A stretch of 64,000 nt of DNA from Pterois miles. Its lineage: Eukaryota; Chordata; Actinopteri; Perciformes; Scorpaenidae. The notes under the pieces were generated by a model. The model ran no database searches. It saw only the letters and a list, made by a program, of their open reading frames with translations, and had not been told where the DNA came from. The DNA lies in contig CAMQGK010000638.1 of assembly GCA_947000775.1 (NCBI GenBank), forward strand, positions 22,956,001-23,020,000, given 5' to 3'. Positions within the stretch are counted from its first letter, which is position 1. Each line of letters opens with the position of its first letter. Below are positions 1 to 11,214 of the stretch, piece after piece. The position numbers were made by a program, and so were the translations under genes.

Positions 1-59
1 TCCGTTTTTGGGTCAAATTATTGATTTCTTAAGAAAGTAACTGTATAATACTAATAAGC

Positions 60-178
60 AGGATAATGTACAGCCAGGGTGTTGTGAAATAAACCTCTTC
101 AGAGCGATGCAAGACACCGCCGCATCGCCTTGTCGGGGTTTATTTTTCAACAATGACCTGCTCGCTTTACATTATCCC
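60..178. mobile_element. Palindromic MITE, ~120 bp
   Basis: The two ends are inverted copies: 60-97 reads AGGATAATGTACAGC... to AAATAAACC, and the reverse complement of 135-178 reads GGGATAATGTAAAGC... to AAATAAACC, with one ~6-base length difference. An inner arm pair (GCGATGC at 104-110, GCATCGC at 122-128) makes nearly the whole element foldable. There is no coding capacity. I recall similar palindromes from other fish genomes. The target-site duplication is unclear. Confidence 0.75.
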
Positions 179-394
179 TTACATGATATCAATATTTCTA
201 TATTAAAAATGGATCAAATGACTACATGAAAGATGTCACTTGTTGAGACTCTCCCGCAGTGAATCATCCCCTCAACTCTATGGACAATTTTAGCATCGTT
301 CAGCTAATTGCTTGGCTTTACAGACACCCCAAAAACCTTACTGTTTTGGTTCACTCTCACTGCTCTCATCAACCTCATTTCTAAAAAAAAAAAA

Positions 395-738
395 AGCTTA
401 AAAGAAGTATGTAAGCTAAGTAAATTACACACAGAAACATCATAACAGAAATGCCGACAATGCATCACAAACATCACTAATGTATATTCAATATTATAAC
501 ACTGTGGGATACAAACACAGATATCCTGGTTGAGTGCTGTGTTTGTTTGACCCATCCATCTCATTAAGCTCTGAGCATAGCATATTTATGTGGATACGTT
601 TACATTGCAGTCAATGCAAACTACATAGCATACAAATGATATGTCAAATGCAAGAACGGCATTTTTATTGCACACAAAATTACTTGCAATTGACTGTGTC
701 ATTCATATGCCATTTAATGTGACTGTGCTGGTTGCTCT
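395..738 (-). repeat. Family A interspersed repeat, copy 1
   Basis: On the minus strand this carries the family A hallmark (GATGGGTCAAACAAACACAG, near 533-555), followed by the block with TTACTTAGCTTACATACTT. Its upstream part (567-738) matches the upstream parts of the copies at 25310 and 44440: a run like TGCAATAAAAATGCCGTTC, then GTAAACGTATCCACATAAAT. The copy is old and diverged. Confidence 0.7.
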
Positions 739-764
739 GTGTCTGCTGGATGTGTAAAAAGGAA

Positions 765-1190
765 ACATTCAGTCATTCATCAACAGTCATATGAAGACGT
801 GTCAGGCTACCTGGTGAATGTAAGTCCAATATTTACTCCTCTTTTAACGCCATTTTTGGTTTTCACTTACCATTTTTTACCTGCTAAATGTGGCACGACA
901 TTCTATCATTTGGTGTTGGGCATACAGTGGGTTTTCAGAGCTTTTCCACTGAAAATAACTGCCTGCTGAGGCCAAAAAAAGATGCTATGAGAGCGAGAGA
1001 GAACCAAGACAGTAAAGTTTCAGGGAAGAAAACCAAAACACCGGGTTGAATTATGCTATAAAACTCTGTTGATCTGAAAGGAACTGCTGAATCGGGTGAA
1101 AACTCTCTGTGGGATCATCACTATGAGTGAACCCTTTCACATTACACAGTCATTTGTCCCATTGTTAATATAAAATTATCATTGCAGCTG
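765..1190 (+). repeat. Family C repeat, copy 1
   Basis: Shares with 21640-21930 and 27765-28080 the ordered blocks: trailer around GCTTTTCCACTGAAAATAACTGCC, then GAGAGAGAACCAA, then GGATCATCACTATGAGTGAACCC (compare GGTTCATCACTACAAGGGACCC at 21850). No coding frame. The pieces are quoted only in part because the copies are diverged. Confidence 0.6.
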
Positions 1191-1644
1191 ATTTTCTCTT
1201 GTATTTTGTGTTGTACCATTTGGAATTACATTCTGAATCTAATTTGTGTTAATCAGCGACGTCTTATTTGTATGCATGAAAACATTTTGATCGTCACCAC
1301 CTGAAAAGCTTATCCAGTTTTAATACTGCTGAAACACATCCTGCAGTTCTACACCAAGAGCCCTTCCTGGAACCGCTTTTTTTCAGCGCGGTTGACATCA
1401 TTGTTGTGTGTGACATTATCTTGTTGCATGCCATTAAGCCCCCATAAGTTGATTTGTCAACACATTGTAAAGTATAAAAGCCTGAGATGACATGTATGAG
1501 AATAATAAATGGCCAAGGGGGACGTTAAGTCGCCTGTCTATTAATTGCACTGACTGTTGTCGGCAGCCTGACATGAAAGACAGAGCTGGTGCACAGCCTA
1601 CCAGCAACAAGCACATTGAATAAAGTGCTTTAGCTTGGAAAGAA
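1191..1644. other. No gene or repeat recognised
   Basis: AT-rich DNA with scattered short T runs. I see no splice-bounded reading frame, RNA gene or recognisable repeat. Confidence 0.4.
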
Positions 1645-2097
1645 GCAGGGCATCAAATACTGATGCTTTCTCACGACCGCTGGAGTTGGATACCGATGCT
1701 TAAGGCAGCCTTTAGCGTTGGTATTCGAAGCACTGGGCTTTCCATTAACTACAATGTAAACCCATCGATGTATTAAGCACTCAGAGAAAGTGTGCGGAGT
1801 GTGGTGATGTAGCTAAGAGCAAAAACACACTGGCGGGCAAGTGTAAGGGGAGGTGGACGGGTCCAACAAACACAAGCATCCAGCAGAACGCTGTTCATGT
1901 CCTGTGTGTCATGTGTATCATGTTCACAATGTTCAGTGATTTTCACTGTACAAACTTAGTAGTTTTAAGCCCAACCATGTTTTTTTTTCCTAAACCTAAC
2001 TATAGCGGTTTTATTGCCTGAAAATAAGCATGTGTTTTTGTTTACTTCACAACAACTGACCAACAAGAGTGACGCCACAAGCATCAGTGTATGAAAC
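1645..2097 (+). repeat. Family A repeat, copy 2
   Basis: Contains the upstream module (GGCATCAAATACTGATGCTTT, matching 26350 and 49285) and the 'cell-like' block CTCAGAGAAAGTG. It then has the hallmark GGTCCAACAAACACAAGC (near 1860) and the downstream module TAAGCCCAACCATG...CCTAAACCTAACTA. This is one of the longest copies. Confidence 0.75.
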
Positions 2098-2345
2098 CTG
2101 GTCTCATGGGAAGGCCACAGCATTACACAATCGTTCTGCATGTCACAAGTACGCAGTTTAGTGTTTTCACGTCATTTATACGCCACTTTTTGTCATTTGT
2201 ATGTCATGAAAACATCCACAACGTCATGGTTGGGCTTAAAATAAGTATGCAAAATAAGTAAAAGATATGTGGAATCAGCTATGGAAAACAAATGCCGGTA
2301 ATCAACGGTCTCATACACTGGTTTCCTGGTTAAAGTGGAAGTGAA
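2098..2345 (-). repeat. Family A repeat, copy 3 (inverted next to copy 2)
   Basis: On the minus strand it carries the downstream module: TTAAGCCCAACCATGACG near 2225-2245, and the terminal block CTCATGGGAAGGC at 2104, which is the reverse of the end of the copy at 25800. It lies tail-to-tail with copy 2, so the pair forms a long imperfect inverted repeat. Confidence 0.7.
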
Positions 2346-2346
2346 T

Positions 2347-2402
2347 TGTTAGATAAGATAAGATATTCCTTTATTAGTCCCACAGTGGAGAAACCAAGTT
2401 AA
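2347..2402 (-). mobile_element. SINE-1, truncated 3' tail
   Basis: A GATAA run followed by TTCCTTTATTAGTCCCACAG is the tail shared with the full SINE-1 copies at 8962-9284 and 36789-37128. The tRNA-like head is missing, as expected for 5'-truncated retroposition. Confidence 0.75.
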
Positions 2403-2734
2403 GCTGGTTTACTAAAGGGATTCCCATGAACAACTACTGTATATTACAAACATGACAAATGTCAGCATTTAAAAGAAAAAGAAGATGTGTTTCATCTTTT
2501 CCTGCAGCTTTCGTGGCCCGATTGCTGCCATGTTGCAGGACACGAGCCTGTGAAGCCAGGAGTATGGTTGGTTTGGCTGAGTTTCACAGATACAATGGTA
2601 GAGACTGTGAAAGAGGAAGACTGAGGAGACAGGACAGGAGAAAATGAGAGGGGACACTGCTGTATTGTTCCTGGATGTAAAGATGAGTGCTAATACCAAG
2701 GACAAAACACTTCAGGCATATAAATACGACGAAC
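2403..2734 (+). other. Unrecognised stretch with a short THAP-like fragment
   Basis: Around 2655-2692 one plus-strand frame reads H-C-C-I-V-P-G-C-K-D-E-C before a stop. The C-x-V-P-G-C-K pattern resembles the first zinc ligands of THAP domains, which occur in host genes and in P-element-like transposases. The stretch is too short to call a gene and no later THAP landmarks follow, because family A begins at once. Confidence 0.25.
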
Positions 2735-3085
2735 TTACAGGGACATTACGTGTGACATGAGTACACATTTTACTCATTTGTACACCACTTTTGTGTATTA
2801 TTTGTATGCCACGCAAAACCACTTAGCTTAAGGCAAAACATCATGGTTGCACTTAAAATAAATAAGTAAAACACATACAAAAACAACAACAGAAAACACG
2901 TCACAAACCCGTAAATGTAACTGCTTTGTACATTATTAACATAACTTGCAAAACAAAAACACTGGTCAATAACGATCTCGAATACTGGTCTCCTGGTTAA
3001 CTAAATCAAGAAAGGCGTACTTATTGCATGCTAAACTTGTCCATTATTGTGGTGTTTATATGCCTTTTTGTGCATACAGGCTGGT
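2735..3085 (-). repeat. Family A repeat, copy 4
   Basis: Minus-strand downstream module (CATCATGGTTGCACTTAAAA in plus orientation near 2842), plus ACAGAAAACACGTCACAAAC and GGTCTCCTGGTTAA. It ends in the AAGAAAGGCGTACTTATTGC block also seen at 5460-5480. Confidence 0.7.
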
Positions 3086-3359
3086 ATATGATGAGTTGGC
3101 ATGAGAAAACGCTGAAAAAGCCATTAGATACTATTTACACCTAAACCTTCACTTGACAGTTTTACTGCGTCACACAGAAAAAAAAAGGTTGCTCTCTAAA
3201 TGATTAGCTTGTGATAGTATCAAACCAGACTACCATTATTATACAGGAGCCTTTCTGTCAATGTGACAAACGTATGACAAATTCATGCTGAATTTAATTC
3301 ATTATTCACTATTTACATAAATGATCAGATTGTCTGCAGGCTGTATTAATAGAAAGTGA
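3086..3359. other. No gene recognised
   Basis: AT-rich single-copy-looking DNA with no feature that I can support. Confidence 0.4.
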
Positions 3360-3690
3360 CAGTTGTTAAGATGAGAGGTTTCGCAGGACGCCGCGGCAGG
3401 TTCGGGGAGTCAAGCGGCTGATTTAATACGCCATCCCCCACCCCCGTGGCCCTAGAACTGGATGGCGTCGAGACCATCGGAGGGTCTTAATGAGCAAATC
3501 GAGTTATGTGAATCACCACCTGTACCCCATCAAACAAGATGATTTGAGTCGCAGAGTGAGTGAGCTCTGGCGTCGTTTGTCTTCCCCTTTGGTTTCCCCG
3601 GGATTATATGGGCCATATTTATCATCAGTGACAAATGTAAGGGATACGGTCTACCTGTCACAGCGGGAGACACTCTGACAAAGTCAAACC
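3360..3690. promoter_or_regulatory. Candidate conserved non-coding element
   Basis: No internal repeat similarity, balanced composition, and a GC-rich start (GGACGCCGCGGCAGG) passing into homeodomain-type AT motifs (GATTTAATACGCC) and a CArG-like stretch (GGCCATATTTATC). The call rests on appearance only; conservation cannot be seen here. Confidence 0.3.
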
Positions 3691-4029
3691 AAACAAATAA
3701 TATGCTTTAGCCTCCCTCAGACTGTCAGTGATTCCCTTTTATCCATTAATATTCCATGACAAAGAAAGTGGTTACACAAACCCCAAAAAACCTGTAATAA
3801 CTTAATCTGCTGGCAGTTTACTGTCCTTCCTTTGTTCAAATCAGACTACCGCTGAGGTCCATATTTGATTTTAAATATCATTACAGTATGTTTTGTTAGA
3901 CTTTACCTACATTTTGCTCATGTAAAGAGACACAAACGTGCATGCAAACATGCTCTGACAGCAGCAATGATACTGAACTGGTGTTAGCTGTTGGTGGAAG
4001 AGGGAGACCTTTGATGGCTAATTAGTGCA
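3691..4029. other. No gene recognised
   Basis: Single-copy-looking AT-rich DNA; no reading frame or repeat that I recognise. Confidence 0.35.
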
Positions 4030-4330
4030 GGCAGCTGTCAGAACAGTACTGGCAGAGATATGAAAGTTTCCATACTACAGTTATATTTATGCTTTCGCAG
4101 CTCGCTTTGTTCTCTCAGGGATTATTGGGTTGCCGAGGACGCCGCTGGAGAGAAGGAGAAGAGGAGAGGGGAACATCAGATTTCCTCTTCCCGCGCTGGA
4201 TGTGACCACATTAATTATAGATCTTGGGAAGCAGCAGTTACTTTCATTCGGCATATTTTTAGAATATGAGAGGCTGATTTATTTCTTTAATCAAGACGAC
4301 AGGTGTCAGCTCGGTTCAGAAAAAAGATAC
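4030..4330. promoter_or_regulatory. Candidate conserved non-coding element
   Basis: Non-repetitive block mixing GC-rich segments (GCCGAGGACGCCGCTGG near 4132) with AT-rich homeobox-like sites (CACATTAATTATAG near 4207). Open frames here overlap each other and show no protein features. Confidence 0.28.
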
Positions 4331-4524
4331 TGAAAGCTGCTTAAAGTTGTCAGACAGTGACATTTTGAGCAGGCTGAGGTGTGAAGTGTCTATTTGTGAA
4401 TTCTTGCCTGAGGCTAAAGGTGCAGGTGAGGACTTTACAGTGCATGTTTTAGGGGTTTTAAGTTGCTATACTATCTAACCATTTACACTATAGGGTGCAA
4501 CCTGAAAGCTCCTTCATCAGTCAT

Positions 4525-4740
4525 GACCAGGGGTGGACAGAGGTCTAAAGAAGTACTTAAGAGTTACTGAAGTAGAAGCGATATGAAAAAATTAGCAACT
4601 TCTTTAAATGCAAATATGTTCTGCAAATATGCTGCCTGTTAAAGTGAAAGAAATATAGTACATTTCCCTGCACAAAATTTCCCTCCATCAAAGCATGATG
4701 GAAATCGTACCACAGAGAGAAAGCTAAACTACTCTACTAC
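4525..4740 (+). repeat. Degenerate GGGGTGGAC / AAGTACTT repeat fragment
   Basis: Begins CAGGGGTGGACAGAGGTC, then AGTACTTAAGAGTTACTGAAG. I recall this pattern as the end of a widespread fish repeat built from AAGTACT motifs. The copy is decayed and there is no second copy in the window to compare with. Confidence 0.35.
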
Positions 4741-5149
4741 TTGATCATTTTTTCATAAACTGGGTATTCTTAATGTTTTTTAATGATTAAATCATTCATA
4801 TATCATGTCATTTTAGTTGCTCCATGTGTCAGCTCACCAGGTTGCATCTGTTCTGATAGATATTAGTTCACATCTTAAGCTTTGCGATAGAAGTGATGCA
4901 TGCAACACTAAATGTATATATTCTATAGACGAGTTTCCCATTTACAAACAGTCTAGGATGGGAAGAAAAGACATTGTCATGACAGATGAATTATGGACAT
5001 TTTCAGCATTTAGAAATGAAGCAACTTGCTTGAATCTAGTAAAACTACTATTAAAAGAACTGAAGCTAACATGAGCGTGAGGAAGGGAACACCAGTGAGA
5101 GACGGCAGCTTGCAACCCACTCTCAGAGGATGGCATGTAAATATCACAA
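4741..5149. other. No gene recognised
   Basis: AT-rich DNA. An 85-codon frame at 4817-5074 has no start context, splice sites or protein features. Confidence 0.4.
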
Positions 5150-5545
5150 CATTACAGTGACATTTATCGTGTAATGAGGACGCATTTTAGCCTTTTTGCA
5201 TGTCATTTGTACACTAGCAACAAAACTACGGCAACGTCTGGGAACATCCGCAATTAGGATTAAGCACCAAAACCACTTACTCAGGTTTAGGGTTAGGGTT
5301 AACATACTGTAACTACGGAAAACACACCAGATACATCATAAAAAAAAACATGACAAACAGCACTAACGTAGCTTACAAAACACCAACCTCCTGGTTGAAC
5401 GTCCTGTGTTTGCTGGACAGTCAGTACAGGATACATGGTGTAAAAATGACGCAAAAATCAAGGAAGGCGTTCTTATTGTTCTTATTGATCACAGAGCCTG
5501 ATGACCGTTTGCATGATTCATGTAACAGCCGTTAACACACAGTAA
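5150..5545 (-). repeat. Family A repeat, copy 5
   Basis: In plus orientation it shows GAGGACGCATTTTAGCCTTT (same as near 47075), then ACCACTTACTCAGGTTTAGG, ACCTCCTGGTTGAACG and AAGGAAGGCGTTCTTATTG. The short GGGTTAGGGTT run inside it is part of the repeat's CCTAAACC block and is not a telomere. Confidence 0.7.
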
Positions 5546-6734
5546 CGTCTAAGCCAGGTATTACCGATAATGTCTAAGCCTGTGTTGTCTGACATGTTTG
5601 ACCTTTACCCAATCATAATCAACCACTGTGTAGCCTAATTTAAATGAAATCAAAGCAATCTGACATCCAGCCTGCAGCAGTTTCATAATGTATCAAAAAT
5701 GTTTTTTTTTCATTTTTTAACGGATGGGGTCGGCATGGTCAGTACTCAACTTGCTGTGTCAGGATGCCCTCCCTGCATTTCCTCCGGTGTACTGTGACTG
5801 GCTCTTGGTCAAATTGGAAAATCTTGCGATAATGACCATTTTCCATGAATTACTTTTGGTTTTGGTCGTTTTCTAACCTGTGAGCCCAGAAGTAGTATCC
5901 TCAGCAGACCCTTTTGCAGTAACTAATTCAAATAATCAGCAGGCGTTTTCACAACTTTACCAGTCTTATCCGCCATATTTACAGTAAAGACACACAGGGC
6001 GGTAACACTGTTTGCTTTTTTTCTCTTCGAGTTCCAGCATCTTAAAGCACTTATCAGTGATTTTAGAGTACTTGTGGCTGTCTGAGTGCTATCAAGTGCT
6101 TCTGAGTGCTTCCCAGCACTGCCGTCTTTTAGAGCACCAAGCCTTTTTTTTTTCATTTGCGGGTCCACCTTTGAATAGATTAAATACAGCAGAGGTCTCA
6201 GAGAGGTGCAGCTCTAACCACACACATAAGGCCCCAATATAGAGAAGGCCCTCACACAGCCTGGCATTAAAAGTCAGAAGATTTTCTGTTTGTGCAAATT
6301 GCAGGTACATTATTACAGTTGGGTGAATAAATAGTTTGATGACTATTTATGACCTCTTCGTGGGCCTCCTTCCAATAAACCCCAGTGGGTTCGCACAAAG
6401 TTGTGTGTAATGTAAGCGTCAAGTTTTGATAAAGAGGAAGAAAGTGTGAAATAAACTTGATATCTCTGACTCTGCTGCATCGAATTTGATCCTATTTTTT
6501 TTTTTTTTTTGAATCAGTGGGGTACTCCTAGTAAGAGGGTGAGCGGCAAAGCACAGTATCAGGATTCAAGTTTTGGATGGGCCAAGATCATTTTCGCTGG
6601 GCCTCTTAAATACAGAAGTAAGTATTGTTTGGCTTCCATTGATGATGAGTGTTAGTGTCGCTAAAACAGAAATGACTTTTTTTTTTCTAAAACATTTTCA
6701 GTGTTGAGATAGTTTATTACTTCACCAGTGTTGA
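5546..6734. other. Gene-free stretch with small AGTGCT cluster and poly-T
   Basis: At 6050-6125 the hexamer AGTGCT/AGTACT recurs several times, giving weak internal repetition. A T run sits at 6495-6510. No exon or recognisable element otherwise. Confidence 0.4.
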
Positions 6735-6880
6735 TTTGTTTGTCTCAGTTAGCAGGTTTACTCCAAAAGTTCTTGGAGGATTTGACTGAAATTTTGTGGA
6801 GGTTGTGGCACAATGTCGATTACATTTTGGTGGTTATCCAGGTCATGATCATGGGGGACGGGGTAAAACCCGACTGTTGG
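6735..6880 (+). repeat. Family I repeat fragment
   Basis: Shares an ordered run with 42140-42265: GTTAGCAGGTTTACTCCAAAAG, GAAATTTTGTGGAGG, then CAATGTCGATTACATTTTGG and GGTGGTTATCCAGG (in the other copy GGTGGCGATCCGG). It is truncated on both sides. Confidence 0.65.
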
Positions 6881-7167
6881 AAACACTAATCTTTTTCATC
6901 TTTTTCTTTGACTTTTGGTATTTTATCCTAAATAAATCTCCATATACCAGCCTCCATAGTATAAGTCCACTGGCCTGCTGTGATTGGTCCAGACTTCACA
7001 CATGATAATAACGCAATAAATGCAACGCAATTAAATGTTTTTTGTTTTCATTTTGGAAGGGAAGGGAAGGGGACTTTTAATAATTAAAAATAAAAGAAAA
7101 ATAAGAGAAAATATAGTGTGTTCTGTCAGTCATTTAGAGTGGGCCAGTTGTGCAATATGAGTGAGTC
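6881..7167. other. No gene recognised
   Basis: AT-rich DNA with A/G-rich patches (7060-7115). Nothing identifiable. Confidence 0.35.
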
Positions 7168-7460
7168 CAGGCCTGTTGGGGACGCATTCACACCAGATCT
7201 AACGGTGCAGTAATTCTCCAACTTACTTTAATGGCCCATTGACTGTGATGATTAACGCCTTTTTTTTTGCCTCATTGGCTCGGTTGTACAGCTCTGGATT
7301 GCTGGTTATGTGATTGGCCACTGCAGCATGACGTTGGGTTGGGTTTTTTTTGTACTCCTGCAGCCGCTGCACCCCAAACACGTTACCCCCATTCAGAATG
7401 AATGGGAAGACTTGTCGGACACTGCTGGATCTGGTGTGAATGCAGCCCCAGACACCCTTG
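7168..7460. mobile_element. MITE, hAT-like, ~290 bp
   Basis: Terminal inverted repeats are visible: TGGGGACGCATTCACACCAG at 7177-7196 is matched by the reverse complement of 7431-7450 (TGGGGCTGCATTCACACCAG). The match continues inward with GATC, with about 3 differences over 24 bases. Outside these, both ends can be read as CA-GG, hinting at hAT ends. No clear 8-bp target duplication was found. Non-coding interior. Confidence 0.65.
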
Positions 7461-8957
7461 CTTGTCAGAGTCACTTGTCACACATTAACCAGTAGAGGAG
7501 GTCTATGAAAATACAAGATAAACACGCTTGTAGACGCAGTATGCTTGATGGAGATGTAGATTTAGGTGTTGTAATGGTAAAAATGAAAATGATGATGTTG
7601 GACACTTGCTGTAAAACAGTTTTGAATTCTAGAGCTAAGTTACTGTACATTTAGGGAAGTGATTTTCCCAATTTGTCAGCTACATATTTATGCATCATTT
7701 CTGCAGATATTTGCACAGCAATTCTACAAAGAGAAGTCAGTCTGTGAAATCATCTTTAGGTAGTTACTCATTAGTTAAACAGGTATCAAGTGTGTCTACT
7801 CTTAGACACTGGTTGTCAGTCATTCCTGCCTATTCATAGCGTATCCATTAGATAGAGCTGTGTGACTAATGGATGAGAGAGCAACTTACCAGTCTTCTGT
7901 GAATGCATTTTATGAGGCAGAGCTGAGGGACTCTCCCATTCTCACATGGCGCTTCAGAAGCGATGAGGCCATTAGGACTTGGCAGAGAACATGATACATC
8001 CCAACTCTAATTTGTTTAGTCCAGGGATTAAATTAACTCATCTAAGAGCTCATTTGCAAAGGAGAAGATTAAGTCCTACTCTCTCTCTGGTGTTTCCTGG
8101 TGTCACCTTGGGTGGAATTTCCTCTAAATGTGGTGCAAAATGATCAATACCTGGAGTAGTGTAAAATGGCAGGTGACATCCTCTGAAGGGGAGATGTGAT
8201 AATGGATCCCACACCACGTCTGATACCAGCGGCATGTTAGTAACCTCTTCCTCCGATCTCTCCTGCGGTCTGCTCGAGGTGTATCATATCAGCTGATTGT
8301 TTTCAATGTGACTTTGATTGATATCAGATCCACGCTGTTGTCTAGTTCACAGACCTGGCGCTGGCTCTCATGGAGTATCAGTTATGTTCGAGTCACCACA
8401 TTACCTTTTCCTACAACTATACTTTGATATATGTGATGGCACCACGATATACCCAACATCTGCTCCATCTAGCCACCCAGGATGTCATGTTCTGTAGATC
8501 TAAAGGAGTCACTCAGCTTTGACAGATCAATACAGCCCTCAGGAATGTGTCCTACAGTATGACAGCTCAACTATGAGCCATTTTTCTCTATCTCTGTCTT
8601 TTTTTTTTTATACATTTTTCTTTACCACAAATGGCAGAAACTGGCTCTGCTGAGGCTTGATTTGCTTCAGTGACATAATGGTAGAGATATTTGAAAGGAG
8701 GACATACAGTTAATGGCTACAGGAGTCCATCACCATTCACCGTGGAATGGAGCATGTGAGTGCAAAAAATATACTGTACAAGATGTGTGATTTCAAGAAA
8801 GATCTGAAAAGTAATTTTAGAACTCGGTGGAAAAGGTGTTTACCGACAGCGAGTGGTTAGCATGGCATTGCTGCCCATAGATGCCGGTGCTCTGTATTGT
8901 GTGCACACTCTTTTCTCAGCTCAGTATCCCAGGAAATTGCGGTCAGTGCTAATAAGA
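7461..8957. other. Single-copy-looking stretch, possible regulatory DNA
   Basis: No repeat of the window recurs here. The part 7900-8270 is the most structured and least AT-biased, and could be a conserved element. A T run lies at 8600-8610. No exon is supported. Confidence 0.3.
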
Positions 8958-8961
8958 TTAG

Positions 8962-9284
8962 TAAAGAAAGAAAGAAAGAAAGAAAGATATTCCTTTATTA
9001 GTCCCACAGTGGGGAAATTCAGTTTTTACACTCTGTTGTTCACAGTACACAGTACATAGTACATATACATGTCAATGGAGAGATGTCAGAGTGAGGGGGC
9101 TGCTCCTGACAAGCGCCCAGAGCAGTTGGGGGTTTGGTGCCTTGCTCAGGGGCACCTCGGCAGTGCCCAAGAGGTAAACTGGCACCTCTCCAGCAACCAG
9201 TTGGTCTTGGTCCATGGGGGATTTGAACCCGGGTCCTCCACATCCTAACCCAAGTCCTTACGGACTGAGCTACTGCCGCCCCCC
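8962..9284 (-). mobile_element. SINE-1, full-length, tRNA-derived head
   Basis: On the minus strand it starts GGGGCGGCAGTAGCTCAG (box A region near 9262-9284). Box B GGTTCAAATCC follows at 9219-9229, then a body with GCACTGCCGAGGTGCCCC, and the tail CCCACTGTGGGACTAATAAA ending in a (CTTT) run at 8964-8985. The order and sequence match the plus-strand copy at 36789-37128 closely. Non-autonomous, mobilised by a LINE. Confidence 0.9.
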
Positions 9285-9287
9285 AGT

Positions 9288-9804
9288 AGCAGTAGTAGCT
9301 TAGTGAGGCGGCATGTTAAGACATGGAGGACCGAGTCATGGGTGGGCATTTACAAAGTGCCACTTTGGTGTAGAAAACTAGTAAACTGGGCCCGCAATTA
9401 CCATTTCCCGAATCAGCACAATCAGCATTCATTCCCGGGACAAATCACTGTAGCATCATGGTGACTTATCAGCTCCAGGTCTGATCAGCAGTGATGGAAA
9501 CATCCGAGTGGACACGCTAATTTTTTGCCCCTTTTCCACATTGAAGTAAATATATAAAATAAAATCAACAGGGATTTGGATTATTATTATTATTGGACAA
9601 TTATTGATATTTATCAATGTACAAAACAAACAATTAATGCGCTCTCTTCAAAGCCACCAGTCTCCATTGACAGAAAATTTAATTTCATCTTGCTGATCAC
9701 TGTAAAACACACTTCAATCAGACAAAATAGAAACTAAATATAAATGTCTTTGTTAGCCCTTTCACTGTTACAACAATCACCAGCTCTGGTTGGTGTGAGA
9801 GGGC
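9288..9804. other. No gene recognised
   Basis: AT-rich DNA with a short ATT run near 9580. No repeat or exon signature that I can support. Confidence 0.4.
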
Positions 9805-10140
9805 TGCTTAAGGTGGGCAGGAGGGAAGGTGATGGGTCCAACAAACACAGGACTTTCAACCAGAACAGTGTTCTCCTCCTAAAGTGTTGTTAAGTTATTT
9901 TGAAGTTATGTTTGTGATGTGTTTTCTGTATTTCTTACGTTGTTAACATACATATTTTACTTAGTTTGCATTCTTGTTTTAAGTCCAACCATGATGCTCT
10001 TCCTAAACCTAACAAAATGGTTTTGTTGCCTTCATGATGTTAAGCCCGAGGTGTGAGCTGACCCGCAAAAAGCCTAAAATGCATCCTTAAAATGACGTGC
10101 TATTGATACGCATTCCCATGAGGTCAGGTTGCAACAGCAG
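9805..10140 (+). repeat. Family A repeat, copy 6
   Basis: A clear copy: GATGGGTCCAACAAACACAG near 9831, ACTTTCAACCAGAACAG, TTTGTGATGTGTTTTCTG, AAGTCCAACCATGATGC, CCTAAACCTAACAAAATGG and the end block ATTCCCATGAGGTCAGG. Confidence 0.8.
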
Positions 10141-11064
10141 CAAGGAACCTGACTACAGGACAAACATGCCATTTGATGAGGCTAACTCAGAATGCTGAAG
10201 ACTCATATTAGCATCAGCTGAACTCAGCCATGGTTGCTATGGTCACATAGCAGGCAGTGAGCAGTGTCAAGCTGGAAACGTTTGACAGTGTCAGTTACAG
10301 TCGCAGCAGCAAATAGGCATTAACATACACAGTGTCAATCACGCTCTCTGCTGCCGTGTGGCTCAGAGGCAGGGATGGAAACAATGGGGCTGATTCAAAC
10401 AACTGGCATTTTTTTCTCTCTTCATCTAGAATAAGTAGCTGATGGTTAGAAGGAAGAACATTTGAAGCGTAGTGTAAATCAGAGAAGAAGCTGTCCATTA
10501 TTGTTTTCCTTCCCTTATTATTGGCCAACACCAATTCATTTTTAACGATAAAAAATGTGATAAGTTGGCTTAATTTAAAAAAAAAAAACACATATTGAAT
10601 GTTAATTAATAGTTTCCTGCTGCTTTTTCATTACGCTTATGTGGTAGTGTCAGTAATCCATTTTGACCAAAGCTGAGCCGATGGTGAGTGCAGGTGAAGC
10701 AGCAGCAGAGCTAAGAGAGGGGAGCAGAGTCTCTGTTGCAGTGACTCAATGGCAGTGGGTCGCCACATCACACAGGCTACCTGGATATATTTTGTGCTCC
10801 TCAGCAAATTTTACATATTGACACACTTTTAAAGTTTTCAAATTTCAAATAACCTCCTCGGGTGGGTTAACACTCTCACAGGAATTTGGTGTAGGTAAGT
10901 TTGGCCTACATTTGGATCAGGTCCAACGGTAATTGGAATCCAGTCTGTATTTTAATTATAAGCCCTAATAGTCTTAACGGTAAATGAGTGTAAATGGGGC
11001 TGCACTTATGTGCTGCTTCTCTACCTTAACGGACAAAACGCTTTGCAATTTACTTCTCATTCAC

Positions 11065-11066
<2 letters not shown>
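10141..11066. other. No gene recognised
   Basis: Single-copy-looking DNA with an A run at 10578-10589. A 98-codon minus-strand frame (10295-10591) starts in poly-A-derived sequence and looks accidental. Confidence 0.4.

Positions 11067-11149
<83 letters not shown>
11067..11149. repeat. (CA)n microsatellite, ~40 units
   Basis: An almost uninterrupted CA run of about 80 bases. The HTHT reading frames across it are artefacts of the repeat. Confidence 0.97.
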
Positions 11150-11151
<2 letters not shown>

Positions 11152-11214
11152 TGCATAGATGGCAGCCATGGAAGTCCAGTCCAGTGTCTTCACTCAAGAA
11201 TGCTTTGACATGTG

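Noticed and set aside
5284..5301. Telomere-like GGGTTAGGGTT run
   Set aside because: Only two units, and it falls in the CCTAAACC module of family A, where such words are expected.
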